Of a stretch of 31,506 nucleotides of DNA, positions 1 to 7,881 are shown one piece after another; position 1 is the stretch's first letter, and each line of letters begins with the position of its first letter. Both the position numbers and the translations under genes were made by a program. The stretch is from an uncultured Oscillibacter sp. (GTDB taxonomy: Bacteria > Bacillota > Clostridia > Oscillospirales > Oscillospiraceae). The stretch spans positions 1 through 31,506 of the forward strand of contig NZ_CAJTUX010000028.1 of the NCBI RefSeq assembly GCF_910579365.1, written 5' to 3'. Under the pieces are notes generated by a model, which was not told the DNA's origin, ran no database searches, and saw only the letters and a list, made by a program, of their open reading frames with translations.

Positions 1-90
1 GATTCCACTGGATTTCTCCGCCAAGCGGAGGAACACGGGGGAACTTCCTGCCCCGGCGGGGATGCCACTTTAGTTTGAGAGGAACAAATT

Positions 91-1251
91 ATGTTTTCAA
101 CCATCGGATACTTGATCTGTATCCCCTTCGCCTGGCTGGTCCGGCTGTTTTACAATCTGACCGGGTCTTACGGCGTGGCCATCATCCTCTTCACGCTGGT
201 GCTGAAAATGATCATGCTGCCCTTCCAGATGAAGTCCAAGAAGAGCATGATGCGCATGAGCCGCATGTCCGGCCGGCTTCAGGAGATTCAAAAGAAATAC
301 GCCAACAACCAGACCAAGCAGGCGGAGGAAATGCAGAAGCTCTACGCGGAGGAGGGCGTCAGCCCCATGTCCGGATGTTTGTGGAGTTTCCTTCCCCTGC
401 CCATCCTGCTGGCTCTGTACTCCATCATCCGCCAGCCCATCACCCACTTCATGATGCTTTCCGAAGAGGTGGTGCAGCAGATGGTGGACGCGGTTACGGG
501 GGCGGGACTGGACGTGTCCGCCATCGTGCAGATGAAGGACGGCGCCGCCGTCATCCGGGACGGCGTCACCCAGCTCCAGCCTTATGGCCAGATCAACCTG
601 GTCAAGACCGTCGCCTCCCAGCTGCCTGAGGTGGGCGCGCAGGTGGACGGCTGGATCAATGTCAATTACAATTTCCTGGGCCTGGACATGGCCGCCAACC
701 CCTGGGACTCCGTGACGCAGTTCGCCTTCAGCTGGGCGGTTATCGGCATGATTCTGATTCCCATTCTGGCGGGCGGCAGCCAGATTCTGCTGACCAAGAT
801 CACCATGAAGCACCAGCCCCAGACGGATCCCTCCGCCGCCAGCGCCAACCGCATGATGATGTTCATGCCGCTCTTTTCCATCTATATCGCCTTCATGATG
901 CCCGCCGCCCTGGGCCTGTACTGGATTGCCCAGAGCGCCTTCTCCGCCGTGCAGGAGTTTTTGATGGGCCGGTTCTTCAACAAGAAGCTGGAGGAAGAGG
1001 AGAACGCCCGCTATGAGGCCCGCCAGGCGGAGCGGAAAAAGAAGATGGAGGAGGCCAAGGTCCTTCAGGAGCAGCAGCGCCAGCAGACCGCCCAGAAGCA
1101 GACCTTGAAGGAAAAGCAGCAGGCCGCCCGGGAGGCCAAGGCCGCCAAAGCCGCCAAGGCCGCCTCCAGCACCACGGAGGCCGGCCGGGTAGGCGACCGG
1201 CCTTACGCCAGGGGCCGGGCCTATAAACCGGACCGCTATGACGAAACGTAA
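91..1251 (+). CDS. yidC: YidC/Oxa1/SpoIIIJ-family membrane protein insertase
   Basis: Inserts and folds membrane proteins in the cytoplasmic membrane, alone or with SecYEG. The 386-residue protein has hydrophobic segments near residues 5-45, 100-120, 210-230 and 255-290, the layout of the YidC core. The first core helix (about 26-46) carries Lys39 where the hydrophilic groove of SpoIIIJ-type proteins has a basic residue, usually Arg. There is no large periplasmic domain as in Gram-negative YidC and no lipoprotein Cys signal. The C-terminal tail (about 300-386) is a highly charged Lys/Glu/Ala helix ending in basic residues, a typical ribosome-contacting tail. The start is supported by GAGAGGAAC about 8 bases upstream. 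jag follows after 14 bases, the usual yidC-jag pairing. The first 90 bases of the window hold no gene I can identify; a yidD end would be expected here but I cannot confirm one. Confidence 0.95.
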   Translation: MFSTIGYLICIPFAWLVRLFYNLTGSYGVAIILFTLVLKMIMLPFQMKSKKSMMRMSRMSGRLQEIQKKYANNQTKQAEEMQKLYAEEGVSPMSGCLWSFLPLPILLALYSIIRQPITHFMMLSEEVVQQMVDAVTGAGLDVSAIVQMKDGAAVIRDGVTQLQPYGQINLVKTVASQLPEVGAQVDGWINVNYNFLGLDMAANPWDSVTQFAFSWAVIGMILIPILAGGSQILLTKITMKHQPQTDPSAASANRMMMFMPLFSIYIAFMMPAALGLYWIAQSAFSAVQEFLMGRFFNKKLEEEENARYEARQAERKKKMEEAKVLQEQQRQQTAQKQTLKEKQQAAREAKAAKAAKAASSTTEAGRVGDRPYARGRAYKPDRYDET

Positions 1252-1265
1252 AGGTGGAAACCGTT

Positions 1266-2147
1266 ATGAGAGACTATATTGATGTGACGGGCAAGAACGA
1301 GGACGAGGCCATCTCCAAGGCCCTGGCCCAGCTGGGGCTGGACCGGGACGACGTGTCCGTGGAGGTTTTGGAGCGGGCCAAGTCCGGCTTCCTGGGACTG
1401 GGCGCCTGCCCGGCGAAGATTCGCGTGTACTACGGTCCCGAGGAGGAAGAGGAGATTCTCCCGCCCCCCGCCCCGGCTGTGCCGGAGGCCGCGGAGCCTC
1501 CCCGCCCCCCGCAGGAGCGGAAGGAGCGCCCCGCGCAGGAGCGGCGGGAGCGCCCGGAGAAAAAAGAGCGTCCCGCCCCCCAGGAGCGCAAACCCCGCCC
1601 CGCTCCCCCGGAGCGGAAGGAGCGGGAGCCCCGCCAGGAGGAGCCCCCCTTCCAGCCCCTTCCCCTGGGGGAGGAAGTGGACGACGAGAAGGCTCAGGCC
1701 ATCAAGACCTTCCTGTCCGGTTTGCTGGAGCACATGGGCTGCGCCGCCGCCATCAAGGTGTACCTGCCGGAGAAGGGCCGTTATAAGGTCATTCTGGAGG
1801 GCCAGGGCCTGGGGGCGCTCATCGGCCGCCGGGGCGAGACGCTGGACGCCATCCAGCAGCTGACCAGCTACGCCGTGAACCGGAGCGGCGGAACCCGGGT
1901 CCGGGTCCACCTGGACGCGGAGAATTACCGGGCCAAGCGGGAGCAGAGCCTCCAGCATCTGGCCCGGAAAGTGGCGGGAAAGGTAATCCGGTACCGCCGC
2001 AGCGTCACCCTGGAGCCGATGAACGCCTATGAGCGCCATGTGATTCACACCGCCCTTCAGGATTACGAGGGCGTGACTACCTATTCCACCGGCGCGGACC
2101 CCAACCGCCGGGTGGTGGTGGCGTACGACCGGGGCGAGAAGCGCTGA
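1266..2147 (+). CDS. khpB: Jag/KhpB RNA-binding protein (SpoIIIJ-associated)
   Basis: Cytoplasmic RNA-binding protein that, in Firmicutes, pairs with KhpA and influences cell division and envelope homeostasis. Three parts are visible: an N-terminal Jag_N domain (about residues 1-50), a long low-complexity linker of Pro, Glu, Arg and Lys (about 60-140), and a C-terminal half with a KH domain (GRRG loop in IGRRGETLDAIQQL) followed by an R3H domain that ends at the C-terminus. I chose the ATG at 1266 because AAGGTGG lies about 8 bases upstream. A GTG at 1254 is in frame and would add four residues, but it overlaps that ribosome binding site. Co-transcribed with yidC; a strong hairpin follows. 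The linker is longer and more repetitive (ERKER/QERR-type units) than in many homologues. Confidence 0.93.
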   Translation: MRDYIDVTGKNEDEAISKALAQLGLDRDDVSVEVLERAKSGFLGLGACPAKIRVYYGPEEEEEILPPPAPAVPEAAEPPRPPQERKERPAQERRERPEKKERPAPQERKPRPAPPERKEREPRQEEPPFQPLPLGEEVDDEKAQAIKTFLSGLLEHMGCAAAIKVYLPEKGRYKVILEGQGLGALIGRRGETLDAIQQLTSYAVNRSGGTRVRVHLDAENYRAKREQSLQHLARKVAGKVIRYRRSVTLEPMNAYERHVIHTALQDYEGVTTYSTGADPNRRVVVAYDRGEKR

Positions 2148-2160
2148 GACCGGAAACTGA

Positions 2161-2196
2161 AACAAGAGGCCATGCCTAATGGCATGGCCTCTTGTT
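2161..2196. terminator. Bidirectional intrinsic terminator between jag and the convergent methyltransferase gene
   Basis: A perfect 16-bp stem (2161-2176 with 2181-2196) with a TAAT loop sits exactly between two convergent genes and overlaps the methyltransferase stop codon. The arms end in AAC/GTT and the flanks are only mildly T-rich, so it may act in both directions with moderate strength. Confidence 0.8.
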
Positions 2197-2824
2197 ATAC
2201 CCGCTCGTAATCCAGTCCCAGCAGAGCCTTTCTTTGAGGAAGGGGGATGCGGCGGGTACCCGTCAGCCGGAACCCGGCTTCGCGGAGCGTTTCCGTCAGG
2301 GGTTCCTCCTCCATCTGCACGTGGACGGCCTCCAGCCCGTCGAAGGCGTGGAGGTAGGGGGAATCACAGACGAAGTCCTCCCCCTCGTTCAGCTGAATGC
2401 CCAGGGAGACCCAGCGGGGACCCACCTTCTCCAGCGCCCGGGCGAAGGCGGCGTAGCCCACATACTCCACAAACAGGTTGGCGACGGCCAGGTCCGCCCT
2501 GGGCAGGACGCAGGCTGGGTCCGCCACGTCCGCCAGCACCGGGACGAAATTCCGCTGCCCGTACCGCTCCCGGCAGGCGGCCAGATAGTCCGGGTTGATG
2601 TCCACGCCATAGACTGTCCGGAAGCGCTCCGCGTGCCGGAGGCCGTTGCCGCCCGCCACGCCGAAGATCAGAATGGAGCCGGCGGCGGAATGGGTTTCAA
2701 ACTGCCGCCGCATCAGGCCGTCCATGGCCTGGAGCTGTGCCACGCCCTCCAGGGACATGTGGGCCTCGTAGTCCGAGAGGGGCACGCTGGCCCAGGGATT
2801 TTTCATGCGGTCTGCTCCCATCAT
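2195..2824 (-). CDS. Class I SAM-dependent methyltransferase, small-molecule type
   Basis: A 209-residue protein with a Rossmann-type SAM-binding region: the glycine-rich motif ILIFGVAGGNG (about 51-61), an acidic post-I residue in VYGVDINPDYL (about 71-81), and an ADVADPA segment (about 98-104) fitting the motif that contacts the adenine. The C-terminal third matches the generic methyltransferase core without a clear substrate signature, so the substrate is unknown. It is the last gene of the rsmA-mrnC-rqcH operon, starting 3 bases after rqcH, which suggests translational coupling and possibly a role around translation; that is inference. Other starts are possible: the adjacent ATG at 2821, or the ATG at 2806, which has GGGAG upstream. 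Confidence 0.8.
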   Translation of the reverse strand: MMGADRMKNPWASVPLSDYEAHMSLEGVAQLQAMDGLMRRQFETHSAAGSILIFGVAGGNGLRHAERFRTVYGVDINPDYLAACRERYGQRNFVPVLADVADPACVLPRADLAVANLFVEYVGYAAFARALEKVGPRWVSLGIQLNEGEDFVCDSPYLHAFDGLEAVHVQMEEEPLTETLREAGFRLTGTRRIPLPQRKALLGLDYERV

Positions 2825-2827
2825 TCG

Positions 2828-4567
2828 TTACCTTGCCCGCAGCCGGTTTACCGTCTCCTCCCTGGGGGTGACGTTCACCGTGCGGCAGGTGGTGTAGATC
2901 ACCATGCCGGGCCGCCCTCCGGCGGGCTTTTTCACATTGCGGACCTCCGTGTAGTCTACAGGGACGTTTCCGCTCTCCCTGGCCTGGGAGAACCAGGCCG
3001 CCAGCATGGCCGCCTCGGCGATGTCCTCCTCCGAGGGGGCCTGCCCGGCGCAGCGGAGGAGCACGTGGGAGCCATGAATCTTCTGGGTGTGGAGCCAGAG
3101 GTCCCGGCGGTCCGCGTCCTTCAAGGTCAGCTTGTCGTTCTGGCGGTTGTTCCGCCCCACCTGGACCCGGAGGCCGGAGGTGGTCCGGAACTCCCAGGGG
3201 GCGGCGGGGCGGGCCTTGTCCCGTTTTCCCTTCCCCTGCTTTTTGAGGAAGCCCGCCTCCCGGAGCTCGGAACGGATATCCAGGAAGTCCTGTTCCGTCT
3301 CCGCCTGGGCGACCTCCGCCAGGACGCTTTCCAAATAGTCCAGGTCCCGCCTGGCCAGGTCCATCTGCTCCCGGAGGTATTTCTCCGCCGTCTTGGCCTT
3401 GGCGTAGCGCTTGTAGTACTTGGCGGCGTTCTGCTGGGGGGTCAGCAGGGGGTCCAGGGGGATAACGGCGGGAGCGCCCCCGTCGTAGTAGTTCTCGCAC
3501 TCCAGCCGGGTCTGTCCCCGCTCCATGCGGTAGAGGTTGGCGGTGATCAGGTCGCCCTGTATCCGGAGCTGGTCCCGCTCCTGGGTGGCGGCGTACTCCT
3601 TTTCCTGAAGGGCCAGCTTCCGCCGGAGGCGGTCCCGGGCCGTGGAGGCCGCCCGCAGAAGGTCTGCCCCCCGCTGGCGGGTGCGCTCCTGGCGCTCCCG
3701 GGCCTCGTAAAAGGCGTCCAGCAGATGGGAGAAGCTGTCATAGGTCACGGTCTCCGCCGCGCCGCCGTACTGGGCCACAGGGACGCAGGCGAAGTCCAGG
3801 GGTTTGCCCTCCCGCGTCAGGCAGACGGGGGTGAAGCGGTTTTCCCGGACGCGGGTCCGAAAGTCCTCCAGAGCCCGCCAGAGGGGACCGGGGTCCCCCA
3901 GCTGGAAGAGGCGGACGTCCGTATCCCCCGCCGCCCGGAAGGCCAGCTCCCGGGCCATGAGGGGCGAGAGACCAAAGTAGCAGTCCAGCAAAAAGGCGTC
4001 CAGGGTCTTCTCCGCCGGAGCGGCGGCAAAGCGGGCGGCGAAGCCCTCCTCTGTCTCCTCCAGGAAGGGCAGGCGGCCCGTGGAGGCCGGAGGCTGGTAG
4101 AAAAGTCCCGGCAGCACCTGCCGGGCGGCGGACATGTCCGCGTCCACCCGGCGGAGACTGTCGAGGACCCGGCCCTCCCCGTCCAGGAGAATGAGGTTCG
4201 ACCGCCGGCCCATGGCCTCCAGCACCAGGGTCCGCCGGCCGGAGCGGCCCAGCTCGTCGGAGGCGTCAAATTCCAGTTTCACCAGCCGCTCCAGGGGGGG
4301 CTGGGTGATGTCCGCCACCCGGGCCCCGGAGAGGTGCTTGCGCAGCAGCATGCAGAACATGGGGGGCTCCGCCGGGTTGTCCCGGAGGATGGCCGTCAGC
4401 TGGAGCCTGGGGGCCCCCGCTCCGGCGTTCAGCAGCAGCCGCTTTCCCCGGAAGAGGAGCACCACCTGGTCCCGGGCGGGCTGCTGGATTTTGTCCACCC
4501 GGAGGCCCGTCAGCTGGGGGCGCAGCTCCTCCACCACGGCCTGTAAGCAGATCGCGTCAATCGCCAT
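2828..4567 (-). CDS. rqcH: RqcH-type ribosome quality control factor (NFACT family; formerly fibronectin-binding Fbp)
   Basis: Binds 50S subunits carrying obstructed nascent chains and recruits tRNA-Ala to add C-terminal alanine tails for degradation. The 579-residue length is typical. Domains: NFACT-N (about 1-200, with the conserved stretch LEAMGRRSNLILLD and the following DSLRRVD), a central helical/coiled-coil region (about 270-430, rich in Arg/Glu/Gln) and the C-terminal NFACT-R domain (about 445-560) with LWLHTQKIHGSHVLL. At the position of the Asp-Arg pair that B. subtilis RqcH needs for tRNA recruitment, this protein has Glu93-Arg94, a conservative change. It overlaps mrnC by 11 bases upstream and is followed by the methyltransferase gene. 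Older annotation calls this family a fibronectin-binding protein. Confidence 0.93.
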   Translation of the reverse strand: MAIDAICLQAVVEELRPQLTGLRVDKIQQPARDQVVLLFRGKRLLLNAGAGAPRLQLTAILRDNPAEPPMFCMLLRKHLSGARVADITQPPLERLVKLEFDASDELGRSGRRTLVLEAMGRRSNLILLDGEGRVLDSLRRVDADMSAARQVLPGLFYQPPASTGRLPFLEETEEGFAARFAAAPAEKTLDAFLLDCYFGLSPLMARELAFRAAGDTDVRLFQLGDPGPLWRALEDFRTRVRENRFTPVCLTREGKPLDFACVPVAQYGGAAETVTYDSFSHLLDAFYEARERQERTRQRGADLLRAASTARDRLRRKLALQEKEYAATQERDQLRIQGDLITANLYRMERGQTRLECENYYDGGAPAVIPLDPLLTPQQNAAKYYKRYAKAKTAEKYLREQMDLARRDLDYLESVLAEVAQAETEQDFLDIRSELREAGFLKKQGKGKRDKARPAAPWEFRTTSGLRVQVGRNNRQNDKLTLKDADRRDLWLHTQKIHGSHVLLRCAGQAPSEEDIAEAAMLAAWFSQARESGNVPVDYTEVRNVKKPAGGRPGMVIYTTCRTVNVTPREETVNRLRAR

Positions 4568-4973
4568 GGTCTTCCTCCTCCATCATCCTGCAAAAGAGTT
4601 CGTTGATCCGTTCCAGCTCTCCTTGGAGGTAGAGCCAGCCCAGCAGCGCCTCCAGAGCCGTGGCCTCGCCGTACTGGGCCCGGCTGGCGTGGTGGGGGAC
4701 GGTGTGGACCTGTGCGTTCCGTCCCCGGCGGAAGACGGCCCGCTCCTCCTCCGTCAGAAGGGGGAGGATTTTCTCCGCCTTCTCCGCCTGGGACTCGGCG
4801 CACACCAGGGCCACGGCGGCCCGGTGCATCCCCCGCCCCGTGGCCCCGCCGTGGGCGCAGAGCCAGGAGCGGACCAGCAGCTCGAACACCGCGTCCCCCA
4901 TATGGGCCAGGCCGATGGAGCTGATGTCCAGGATGGCCCCTCGGGAGAGGCGGGGCTGAAAGTAGTTTTCCAT
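4557..4973 (-). CDS. mrnC: Mini-ribonuclease III (23S rRNA maturation)
   Basis: An RNase III catalytic domain without the double-stranded-RNA-binding domain; in Bacillus it trims the 23S rRNA precursor. The 138-residue protein starts with the family signature LAHMGDAVFE (22-31), in which Asp27 is the likely metal-binding catalytic residue. A second acidic site is in TALEALLGWLYL (Glu108), matching the second half of the RNase III site. The length is normal for Mini-III. It lies 11 bases after rsmA and overlaps rqcH by 11 bases, so the three are almost certainly one operon. Confidence 0.95.
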   Translation of the reverse strand: MENYFQPRLSRGAILDISSIGLAHMGDAVFELLVRSWLCAHGGATGRGMHRAAVALVCAESQAEKAEKILPLLTEEERAVFRRGRNAQVHTVPHHASRAQYGEATALEALLGWLYLQGELERINELFCRMMEEEDHGD

Positions 4974-4984
4974 ATTCGCCCTCC

Positions 4985-5836
4985 TTATCCCGCCAGGGCC
5001 GCTGCCAGACGGGCAAAATCCTCCAGAGTCAGTTTCTCCCCCCGGACGGACAGGGGAAGACCGCAGGCCTCGACGGCGGACTGGACCCGCTCCTTCCCCA
5101 TCTCCGGCAGAGCGGCGGAGAGGCTGTTAATCAGGGTCTTCCGCCGCAGCAGAAAGGCCCCCCGGATACAGCGGAAGAAATACGCCTCATCCTCCACCTC
5201 CACGGCGGGCTTCTCCCGCCGGACGCAGCGGAGAACGGCGGAGTCCACCTTGGGGGCGGGCAGGAATTTCGCCGCCGGAACGTCGAAGAGCACCTCCGTC
5301 TCCATGAAGTACTGGAGCCAGAGGGTGAACGCCCCGCCGCCGGAGGACCCCTGAGGGGCCGCCAGCCGGTGGGCCACCTCCTTTTGAAGGAGGACGGTGA
5401 CGCTCTCCAGGCAGGGGGTCTCCACCAGTTTTGTCAGCACCGGCGTGGTGATGTTGTAGGGGAGGTTCGCGCAGACCAGGGGGCGGAGGCCCGGGAACTT
5501 CTCCGCCGCCAGAGCGGCGAGGTCCATTTTCAGCGCATCCCCCGGGACGATTTCCACATTTTCATAGGGGGCCATGGTCTCCGCCAGCACCGGGAGGAGC
5601 TTCTTGTCCAGCTCCACGGAGGCCACCTTCCCCGCCCGGCCTGCCAGCTCCGCCGTGAGGCATCCCACGCCGGGGCCGATCTCCAGCACGCCGCAGCCCC
5701 TGTCCGCCTGGGAGGCCGCGGCGATGTCCGCCGGGACGGCGGGGTCGATGAGAAAGTTCTGCCCCATGGACTTGGAAAAATGGAAGCCGTGCCGCCCCAA
5801 GAGGGCGCGCAGGGTCTCCCGGTCGCAAAGGTTCAT
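4985..5836 (-). CDS. rsmA: 16S rRNA (adenine1518-N6/adenine1519-N6)-dimethyltransferase
   Basis: KsgA/RsmA dimethylates two adjacent adenines in helix 45 of 16S rRNA late in 30S assembly, using SAM. The 283-residue protein shows the typical opening with SKSMGQNFLID (about 21-31), SAM motif I LEIGPGVGCLTAEL (51-64), the acidic residue in VASVELDKKLL, and the adenine-methyltransferase motif NLPYNI (124-129), followed by the helical C-terminal domain. The start has GGAGAG about 8 bases upstream. It is the first gene of the rsmA-mrnC-rqcH-methyltransferase operon and has its own promoter in the divergent gap with the CAT-like gene. Confidence 0.96.
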   Translation of the reverse strand: MNLCDRETLRALLGRHGFHFSKSMGQNFLIDPAVPADIAAASQADRGCGVLEIGPGVGCLTAELAGRAGKVASVELDKKLLPVLAETMAPYENVEIVPGDALKMDLAALAAEKFPGLRPLVCANLPYNITTPVLTKLVETPCLESVTVLLQKEVAHRLAAPQGSSGGGAFTLWLQYFMETEVLFDVPAAKFLPAPKVDSAVLRCVRREKPAVEVEDEAYFFRCIRGAFLLRRKTLINSLSAALPEMGKERVQSAVEACGLPLSVRGEKLTLEDFARLAAALAG

Positions 5837-5890
5837 GGCCTTGTCTCTCCTTCCGGTGCATCTGAAAAAGCATGCTCGATTTCACAGGAG

Positions 5891-5919
5891 AGTATAACAC
5901 AACCCCACCTGCGATTCAA
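5891..5919 (-). promoter_or_regulatory. Sigma-A-type promoter of the rsmA operon
   Basis: Read on the minus strand, TTGAAT (5914-5919) and TATACT (5891-5896) are separated by exactly 17 bases and lie about 55 bases before the rsmA start. It is divergent from the promoter of the gene at 6004. Confidence 0.7.
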
Positions 5920-5949
5920 TTCTTTTTCTGGTGCCGGGAGCGGCGGACC

Positions 5950-5977
5950 TTGCAATTCTCCCCGGTTCTGGTATACT
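5950..5977 (+). promoter_or_regulatory. Sigma-A-type promoter of the CAT-like gene
   Basis: TTGCAA (5950-5955) and TATACT (5972-5977) are 16 bases apart, 27 bases before the ATG, followed by an AAGGAGG ribosome binding site with 7-base spacing. Confidence 0.7.
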
Positions 5978-6003
5978 GGCATCATCAGAAAGGAGGGGTT
6001 TCC

Positions 6004-6624
6004 ATGACCCGGATTGTCGATCGGGCCGCTTGGTCCCGGCGAGAGCTGTTTGACTTCTTCTCCCCCATGTCCCAGCCGTTTTTCAGCGTCACCTTCCGCC
6101 AGGATGTGACCCGCCTCTATGCGTTCACAAAGGAGAGCGGTCTGTCCTTTTACTATTCCCTGGTCTACCTCTGTACCCAGGCGGTCAACCAGGTGGAGGC
6201 CTTCCGCTATGCCCTGCGGGGAGAGGACCTGGTTCTCTTTGACCGCCGCCTTCCCAGCTTCACGGACCTGAAGCCCGGCGCGGAGCAGTTCCACATTGTC
6301 ACGCTGCCCTGCGAGGGGACCATCCGGGACTTCTGCGCCGCCGCCAAGGCCAAGAGCGCTGCCCAGAACACATTCCTGGACCAGGAGGACAGCCTGGACC
6401 TGATCTACTTCTCGTGCCTTCCCTGGGTGGAGCTGACGGCCCTGACCAACGAGCGGGACTTTGACCCCAACGACGCCGTGCCCCGGATTGCCTGGGGGAA
6501 GTACGCCCAGGAGGGGGAGCGGAAGGTTCTTCACATCTCCCTGGAGCTGAATCACCGCTTTGTGGACGGGCTTCATGTGGGGCGCTTCCACGAGGCGCTG
6601 TCCGCCGGGATCGAGGCCCTGTAA
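6004..6624 (+). CDS. Chloramphenicol-acetyltransferase-like acyltransferase (CAT fold)
   Basis: A 206-residue protein of the CAT/E2 acyltransferase fold, which transfers an acetyl group from acetyl-CoA. The C-terminal active-site motif is present as NHRFVDG (183-189): catalytic His184 and the structural Asp188-Gly189 are kept, but the first His of the classical HHxxxDG is Asn. The following HVGRF also matches CAT. The N-terminus (FFSVTFRQDVTRLYAFTKE) follows the usual CAT order. Many such chromosomal proteins in Clostridia are annotated as CAT without shown resistance, so drug acetylation should not be assumed. The frame is open upstream to 5872, but 6004 is the start because the promoter and a strong Shine-Dalgarno sequence precede it. 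Monocistronic, with a convergent terminator. Confidence 0.85.
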   Translation: MTRIVDRAAWSRRELFDFFSPMSQPFFSVTFRQDVTRLYAFTKESGLSFYYSLVYLCTQAVNQVEAFRYALRGEDLVLFDRRLPSFTDLKPGAEQFHIVTLPCEGTIRDFCAAAKAKSAAQNTFLDQEDSLDLIYFSCLPWVELTALTNERDFDPNDAVPRIAWGKYAQEGERKVLHISLELNHRFVDGLHVGRFHEALSAGIEAL

Positions 6625-6673
6625 GGAGAAAAACGCTCTCCCCCGGTCCGGCGCGGGCAGGCATTTGCAAAGG

Positions 6674-6709
6674 AAGCGGCGGCGCGGAATGTTCCGCGCC
6701 GCCGCTTTT
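6674..6709. terminator. Bidirectional terminator between the CAT-like gene and the diguanylate cyclase gene
   Basis: A perfect 16-bp GC-rich stem (6674-6689 with 6692-6707) with a 2-base loop, followed by TTTT on the plus strand. It lies between two convergent genes and can serve both. Confidence 0.85.
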
Positions 6710-6714
6710 CGCAA

Positions 6715-7632
6715 TCACTTTTCCTGCCACTGCTCCATTTTCTCGTTGGTCCACACCACGCGGTTCCGGCCAAAGCGCTTGGCGTCGTAAAGCATGGTAT
6801 CCGCCAGCTTCAAATAGGTATCGTAGGAGTCCCCCACCTTGGGCACGACGGTGATACCGCCGATGCTGATGGTTACCCAGGGGGAAAATTCAGGATTGTG
6901 GGGGATGTGCAGGTCCTCCACTGCCTGGCGCACCCGCTTCAAGTGGGCAAAATCCGCGGCGCCGTTCCCTCCCAGGATCAAGGCCACGAACTCCTCCCCG
7001 CCGTAACGGGCAAAGAAGTCCGTCCCCCTCCGCAGGAGGGTGGAGGCCGTCTGCGCCACGGCGGAGATGACCTTGTCCCCGGCGGGGTGGCCGAAGGTGT
7101 CGTTGTAGACCTTGAACTTGTCAATGTCGAACATGCAGATGGAAAAGGGGACGTGCAGCCGGATGGCGTCCTGCCAGCGCTTGAGGCTGACGGAGTCATA
7201 GCGCCGCCGGTTGGCCACGCCGGTGAGCTGGTCCATCGTGGCCTCCCGCTCGATCTGGGTCCGGTATTGATACAGCTTGACGTGGGTGTGGACTCTGGCC
7301 CGGACAATGGCGGGATGGAAGGGCTTGGTTATGTAGTCCACAGCCCCCAGCGTCAGGCCCTTTTCCTCATGATCGGTGTCGTTGAGGCTGGTGATCAAAA
7401 TCACCGGCGCGCGCTGGAGCAGGACCTCCTCCTGCAATTTCTTCAGCAGCTCAAAGCCGTCCATTCCCGGCATAATCACATCCAGCAGAATCAGGGAATA
7501 GTCCCCCGTCCGCACCTGGTTCAATCCGTCCTCCGCCGTGTTGCTGACCGTAATAGCATAGTCATGCTCCAGGATGGATTTCAGGAAATTTGCCTGTACA
7601 GGACTGTCATCAATAATTAAAATCTGATCCAT
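6715..7632 (-). CDS. Response regulator with GGDEF output: diguanylate cyclase
   Basis: Makes cyclic di-GMP from two GTP under control of a phosphorylated receiver domain. The receiver (1-120) has the acidic pair Asp8-Asp9, phospho-acceptor Asp51 in LILLDVIMPGMDG, Thr81 and Lys103 in YITKP. After a short helical linker the GGDEF domain (about 130-295) opens with the usual DQLTGVANRR, has DIDKFKVYND for metal/nucleotide binding and an intact GGEEF site (211-215). The RxxD inhibitory site is also present (Arg202, Asp205), so product feedback is expected. No membrane segment is seen, so it should be soluble (PleD/WspR-like). No histidine kinase is adjacent. It has an extended -10 promoter upstream. 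Confidence 0.94.
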   Translation of the reverse strand: MDQILIIDDSPVQANFLKSILEHDYAITVSNTAEDGLNQVRTGDYSLILLDVIMPGMDGFELLKKLQEEVLLQRAPVILITSLNDTDHEEKGLTLGAVDYITKPFHPAIVRARVHTHVKLYQYRTQIEREATMDQLTGVANRRRYDSVSLKRWQDAIRLHVPFSICMFDIDKFKVYNDTFGHPAGDKVISAVAQTASTLLRRGTDFFARYGGEEFVALILGGNGAADFAHLKRVRQAVEDLHIPHNPEFSPWVTISIGGITVVPKVGDSYDTYLKLADTMLYDAKRFGRNRVVWTNEKMEQWQEK

Positions 7633-7717
7633 ACCATACTCCCTCTATCATGGCTGCGGCATCGCAAATCCCATTTGTCACGGTGGAAGGCGCCAGAGAT
7701 ATCTCAACTAAAACAGC

Positions 7718-7726
7718 ATTATAGCA
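7718..7726 (-). promoter_or_regulatory. Extended -10 promoter element for the diguanylate cyclase gene
   Basis: On the minus strand TGCTATAAT is an extended -10 (TGnTATAAT) about 85 bases before the ATG. No good -35 box is visible at 16-18 bases, which fits an extended -10 promoter. Confidence 0.5.
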
Positions 7727-7819
7727 GACTTTCCACGAAAGCGGAAGTACTAACTTGACAAATGCGGGGGAAAATTTTAGATATCCGGAAAAACGGGAGG
7801 CAACATCTTCCAAAAAATA

Positions 7820-7860
7820 CAAAAAAGAAGAAATCCGGCAGAGGAAATTCCACCGGATTT
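7820..7860 (-). terminator. Intrinsic terminator of the cytidylate-kinase-like gene
   Basis: Minus strand: AAATCCGG (7853-7860) pairs with CCGGATTT (7831-7838) across a 14-base loop and is followed by a T-rich run (7820-7830), 22 bases after the stop codon. Confidence 0.6.
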
Positions 7861-7881
7861 CAGCCGGTTCAAAAAAAGGAT

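Noticed and set aside
1..90. C-terminal end of a yidD gene before yidC
   Set aside because: None of the three plus frames gives a recognisable YidD ending; one frame just reads through into yidC.
1254..1265. GTG start for jag, 12 bases upstream of the ATG
   Set aside because: The GTG is part of the AAGGTGG ribosome binding site of the ATG at 1266, and the extra residues do not match the Jag_N start.
2192..4546. Very long plus-strand open frame (784 residues) opposite rqcH and the methyltransferase
   Set aside because: Low-complexity Gly/Pro/Val/Leu/His composition, no domain, and it lies antisense to well-recognised genes; it is a product of GC-rich codon bias.
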